Assembly: GCA_016220085.1 (NCBI GenBank) | Contig: JACRIN010000038.1 | Coordinates: forward strand, 62,001 to 126,000 | Reading direction: 5' to 3' | From: Planctomycetota bacterium | GTDB taxonomy: Bacteria > Planctomycetota > UBA1135 > GCA-002686595 | Length of the DNA: 64,000 nt | Shown here: positions 62,957 through 64,000 of the stretch, piece by piece | Layout: every line of letters starts with the position of its first letter | Numbering within the stretch: position 1 is the stretch's first letter | Position numbers and translations under genes: made by a program | The notes under the pieces: generated by a model | Databases searched by the model: none | What the model was told of the DNA's origin: nothing | The model's input: the letters and a program-made list of their open reading frames with translations, nothing else

Positions 62957-63157
62957 CCGCGTCGGCGTCACCGCGGGCGGTGCGTGGGGCGCGACCGCGC
63001 TCACGGGCGGTGCGTAGGGACTGCGCGCGCCAGCGGCGAGCGTAGGACGCTGCTATCTTTAGCGGGGTCGAGCTCATTCCTTTGCGCCCGACACGGAACC
63101 TCTCGCGGTCGGTGTCTGCACCGTCCTTCCCCCGCATCGCCCCCCGAGCCGCACACC

Positions 63158-64000
63158 ATGTGGTCGCTTCTCCTGCTGAGCCTCGCCGCGCAGTCCTCGA
63201 CGATCCAGACGTCCGGTGCCGCCCAGGCGCCCGCGCGCGAGTCGCTCTTGGCCTACGACGATCTTTCCGACCGGTGCGTGCACTGGGACGCGCACCTGAT
63301 CCAGCCGTTGACGCTCGCGTCCGGCGGGTTCCGGCTGTTCGCGCTCAACCAGCCCGGTAGTCGGCTCGTGATCTTCGACCCGGCGACGCTCGCGAAGAAC
63401 GCCGAGATCCCGCTCGGCCCCGGCGCGGTCTCCGTGATCGAGCGCGGCGGCACGAACGAGCTCTGGATCACCGACTGCGTCACGTCGTCGGTCACGATCG
63501 TCGACCTCGCCGCGCTGACGATCACGCGCTCGCTCCGAGTCGGCGCCGAGCCGCACGGCATCGTGTTCACGCCGAACGGCGACCGCGCGTACGTCGCGTG
63601 CTCCGCGGCGCGCACGATCGACGTGATCTCGACCGCGACGTACCAAGTCGTCGCGAGCATTCCGATTCCGGTGCGCGAGCCGCGCGCGCTCGTCCACGCC
63701 GACGGCAAGGCCTGGGTGGTGCCGCTGGTCTCCGGCAACGACACGGCGCCGATGGGCACCGGCACCGCGAACGGCCAGGTGCAGAACATCACGTCGGTGG
63801 AGAAGCTCTCGTCGCTCGGTCTGCCGTCGTTGCCCGACCGCGATCTGCTCGCGATCGCGACCCAGATCGACCCTGCGCAGGACTACTGGCTCTCGTCCGA
63901 GACGCGCACCGGGCTCGGCACCACGCTGCTCAACCTCCACGTGCGTCCGGGCACGACCGAGCTCTGGATCCCGAACACCGACGCGCTGAACAGCCAATCG
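63158..64000 (+). CDS. Partial YVTN-propeller paralogue of the di-haem protein (cut by window end)
   Basis: The first 281 residues are visible, from the ATG at 63158, with no stop before the window edge. A short signal-like start (MWSLLLLSLAAQ) is followed by a domain closely parallel to the 59753 product: 'DRCVHWDAHLIQPL' against DRCVHWDVHPLEPL, 'GPGAVSVIERG' and 'RVGAEPHGIVFTPNGDRAYV'. So it is a tandem duplicate, and haem sites are expected beyond the window. A TATCTT hexamer near 63055 is a candidate -10 box about 100 bases upstream. Confidence 0.85.
   Translation, partial: MWSLLLLSLAAQSSTIQTSGAAQAPARESLLAYDDLSDRCVHWDAHLIQPLTLASGGFRLFALNQPGSRLVIFDPATLAKNAEIPLGPGAVSVIERGGTNELWITDCVTSSVTIVDLAALTITRSLRVGAEPHGIVFTPNGDRAYVACSAARTIDVISTATYQVVASIPIPVREPRALVHADGKAWVVPLVSGNDTAPMGTGTANGQVQNITSVEKLSSLGLPSLPDRDLLAIATQIDPAQDYWLSSETRTGLGTTLLNLHVRPGTTELWIPNTDALNSQS

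Noticed and set aside
59779-63045. A 1088-aa Arg-rich ORF in another frame over the di-haem gene
   Set aside because: It is a GC-driven shadow; the di-haem frame has a lipobox, propeller and CASCH motifs.

Overview
The window is high-GC bacterial DNA, with G or C at most third codon positions and long antisense shadow frames throughout. Its gene content points to the phylum Planctomycetota. It encodes two giant exported multidomain proteins of the PVC type (PVC-style beta-propeller, HEAT array, CxxCH haem site, and ThuA or 3-keto-glycoside-hydrolase modules). It also encodes several secreted beta-propeller or FG-GAP proteins, two of which share a Cys-containing C-terminal domain, and many lipoproteins. 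The phylum call is inference from family content; no rRNA or tRNA is visible.

Layout. 1-3415: the 3' end of a beta-helix-like protein, a 15-bp tandem repeat, a zinc-ribbon protein and a TPR/beta-propeller protein. 3437-5169 (minus): two translationally coupled sugar ABC permeases. 5298-14242: secreted WD40-like and FG-GAP proteins, small lipoproteins, a DUF3332-like protein and a 165-bp tandem repeat. 14619-18438: an OmpR-type two-component pair converging on a serine beta-lactamase-family hydrolase. 19109-22674 (minus): an operon of a Tm-1-like (UPF0261) protein, a PEP-hydrolase-like TIM barrel and a sugar-binding lipoprotein. 23015-25922: a radical SAM/SPASM gene followed by a second radical SAM enzyme whose SPASM part is a separate, overlapping gene. 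Both systems carry the same 14-residue coiled-coil tail repeat.

27002-35798: a giant ThuA...ThuA cytochrome protein, a cupin and a 1079-aa secreted protein ending in a good terminator. 35926-42433: YjbQ, a coupled SDR-P450 pair, two paralogous membrane proteins, a lipoprotein and a TIGR00300 (LOR/SDH) enzyme. 42615-45630: an FAD oxidoreductase and a HEPN/MNT toxin-antitoxin cassette lying between an intact pirin gene and a second, degenerate copy of the pirin 3' end. 45892-52471: a DUF3500 protein, a SelW-like selenoprotein with an in-frame UGA in a CxxU motif and a hairpin just downstream, a Dabb protein, a Sel1-repeat lipoprotein, and a four-gene operon in which every junction is an ATGA or GTGA overlap. 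52583-64000: the second giant cytochrome protein, a coiled-coil protein, and two tandem YVTN/di-haem lipoprotein-like genes, the last cut by the window edge.

Functional themes are uptake and oxidation of sugars at the cell surface (ABC permeases and binding protein, ThuA and 3-keto-glycoside hydrolase modules, extracytoplasmic cytochromes), a large secreted proteome, and redox or RNA-level accessory systems. The strongest single find is the selenoprotein at 47084-47332, which normal gene calling would miss because its eleventh codon is TGA. Several genes without a Shine-Dalgarno site have a TANNNT hexamer 6-10 nt before the start codon, suggesting leaderless transcripts.
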